This document shows, piece after piece, positions 21,219 to 21,808 of a DNA stretch of 21,808 nucleotides (the stretch's first letter is position 1; the number at the start of each line of letters is the position of its first letter). The notes under the pieces were generated by a model. It did no database searches and was not told the origin of the DNA. It saw only the letters and a program-made list of their open reading frames with translations. The stretch comes from Methanocrinis alkalitolerans (GTDB lineage Archaea > Halobacteriota > Methanosarcinia > Methanotrichales > Methanotrichaceae). Location of the stretch: NCBI RefSeq assembly GCF_029167205.1, contig NZ_JARFPL010000038.1, positions 1-21,808 of the forward strand, written 5' to 3'. The position numbers were made by a program, and so were the translations under genes.

Positions 21219-21808
21219 CTACCCGCCAATGAATTGGCGGGCATGATGCTCGCCAGTATTGGGGGCTTGCGGCTCCGCAAAAAATCGGGCCACGATGGGC
21301 AGGTTGACGGCCACCCTTGCAGCTATGTTTCGAGCTGCGACGGTGTCAGCAGGGCCAGAGAAACCACAGCAGACACAGGCAAACTGATATCGAGTAGGTC
21401 GGTTTGACCGGGATATATGATGACAAACGGGGCATTCCTGGGAAGTATAGGCAGGGTCGATGTAGACCACTGGAACTCCAGCGATCGCTGCCTTGTACTC
21501 GAGGAACTGGCTGAGCTGATAGAATCCCCAGCTATGCTGTTTGCGTCTCTGAGCCTTCGAAACCGTCATCCTCTCCCGGATACCCTGAAGATCTTCGAGG
21601 GCGATCACGGAAGAGGTGTATTTGGCTTTCGCAACCAACTTTTTGGAGATGCAGTGGTTTACGTCCCGACGAAACCTGGCTTCTCGACCCGAGAGTTTCT
21701 TGAGATGACGTTTGGCGCTATCGGTCCCACAGCTTTGAAGATCGGCCTTGAGGTTATCTATCTTGGATCGAACGGTCTCGATACCGTCACCGGAGAACTC
21801 TTCGCCGG
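21219..21808 (-). CDS. tnpB: RNA-guided nuclease TnpB of an IS200/IS605-type element (C-terminal part)
   Basis: The frame is open from the window edge to the TAG at 21219, about 195 codons, so only the C-terminal half is present; the N terminus and first RuvC aspartate lie beyond 21808. Visible are KKLSGREARFRRDVNHCISK, typical of IS1341-type TnpB, RuvC-II IALEDLQGIRER with its Glu, the zinc ribbon CPVC and CVCC, and RuvC-III PADTVAARNI with its Asp. The last element usually reads D-x-N-A-A; here it is D-T-V-A-A. No tnpA is in the window. The catalytic residues seen are intact, so the protein may be active. The final codons form the element's end hairpin. Confidence 0.92.
   Translation of the reverse strand, partial: GEEFSGDGIETVRSKIDNLKADLQSCGTDSAKRHLKKLSGREARFRRDVNHCISKKLVAKAKYTSSVIALEDLQGIRERMTVSKAQRRKQHSWGFYQLSQFLEYKAAIAGVPVVYIDPAYTSQECPVCHHISRSNRPTRYQFACVCCGFSGPADTVAARNIAARVAVNLPIVARFFAEPQAPNTGEHHARQFIGG
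21222..21241 (-). ncRNA. Right-end hairpin of the TnpB element, possible omega-RNA 3' end
   Basis: CCCGCCAAT-GA-ATTGGCGGG is a perfect 9-bp inverted repeat that spans the last codons of tnpB, next to the stop. In IS200/IS605 elements the right end carries such a hairpin, and TnpB's guide RNA (omega or reRNA) overlaps the 3' part of tnpB and runs through it, with the guide taken from the flanking DNA. Only the hairpin is seen here; the RNA and its ends are inferred. Confidence 0.5.

Overview
The window is from a methanogenic euryarchaeon with cytochromes, most likely Methanosarcinales and plausibly a Methanothrix (Methanosaeta)-type genome. The main evidence is a membrane-bound heterodisulfide reductase pair (hdrE-hdrD), which is confined to methanogens with cytochromes. 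The gene set is otherwise archaeal throughout: aIF6, ribosomal proteins S17e, S19e, L31e, L39e and LX, prefoldin alpha, PDCD5, AglB/Stt3, UPF0216 and ThiD-ThiN. TATA-type promoters, oligo-T terminators, Shine-Dalgarno motifs of the GGAGG/GAGGTGA type and frequent TTG starts fit this. The DNA is GC-rich, with AT-rich promoter islands. The species assignment is an inference.

Layout. 1-2555: a 62-residue Ala-rich microprotein, then the hdrE-hdrD operon. 2657-4565: a secreted protein of unknown function, divergent from an HD-domain phosphohydrolase. 4644-7060: UPF0216, a five-repeat helical protein and a ThiD-ThiN fusion. 7106-9456: rps17e-dapA-dapB (translation plus lysine biosynthesis) and a zinc-ribbon protein. 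9457-9943: mostly non-coding, with a 45-bp tandem duplication, a pair of 15-bp direct repeats, and a 30-residue membrane microprotein on the minus strand that has its own promoter, ribosome binding site and terminator. 9944-11358: a secreted TPR protein and a CoA-binding protein that appears to start at CTG. 11465-13672 (minus): the oligosaccharyltransferase. 13867-15075: a SerB with two ACT domains. 15197-19423: a tightly packed translation and secretion operon, S19e-PDCD5-PP-loop ATPase-L39e-L31e-aIF6-LX-prefoldin alpha-FtsY, in which several genes start at TTG. 19461-20198 (minus): a HARP/RNA-ligase-partner PIN-like nuclease. 20336-21073: a stand-alone NrpR-type DUF128 domain protein. 21219-21808 (minus): the C-terminal part of a TnpB, with a hairpin over its stop codon at the element's right end.

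Most of the window is core metabolism and information processing. The least explained parts are the minus-strand membrane microprotein unit (9589-9865), the 62-residue protein that looks like a detached ACDS beta-subunit tail (34-222), the 34-residue repeat protein (5114-5674), the CTG start of the CoA-binding protein, and the TnpB right end with a possible guide RNA. I saw no CRISPR array, rRNA or tRNA gene.
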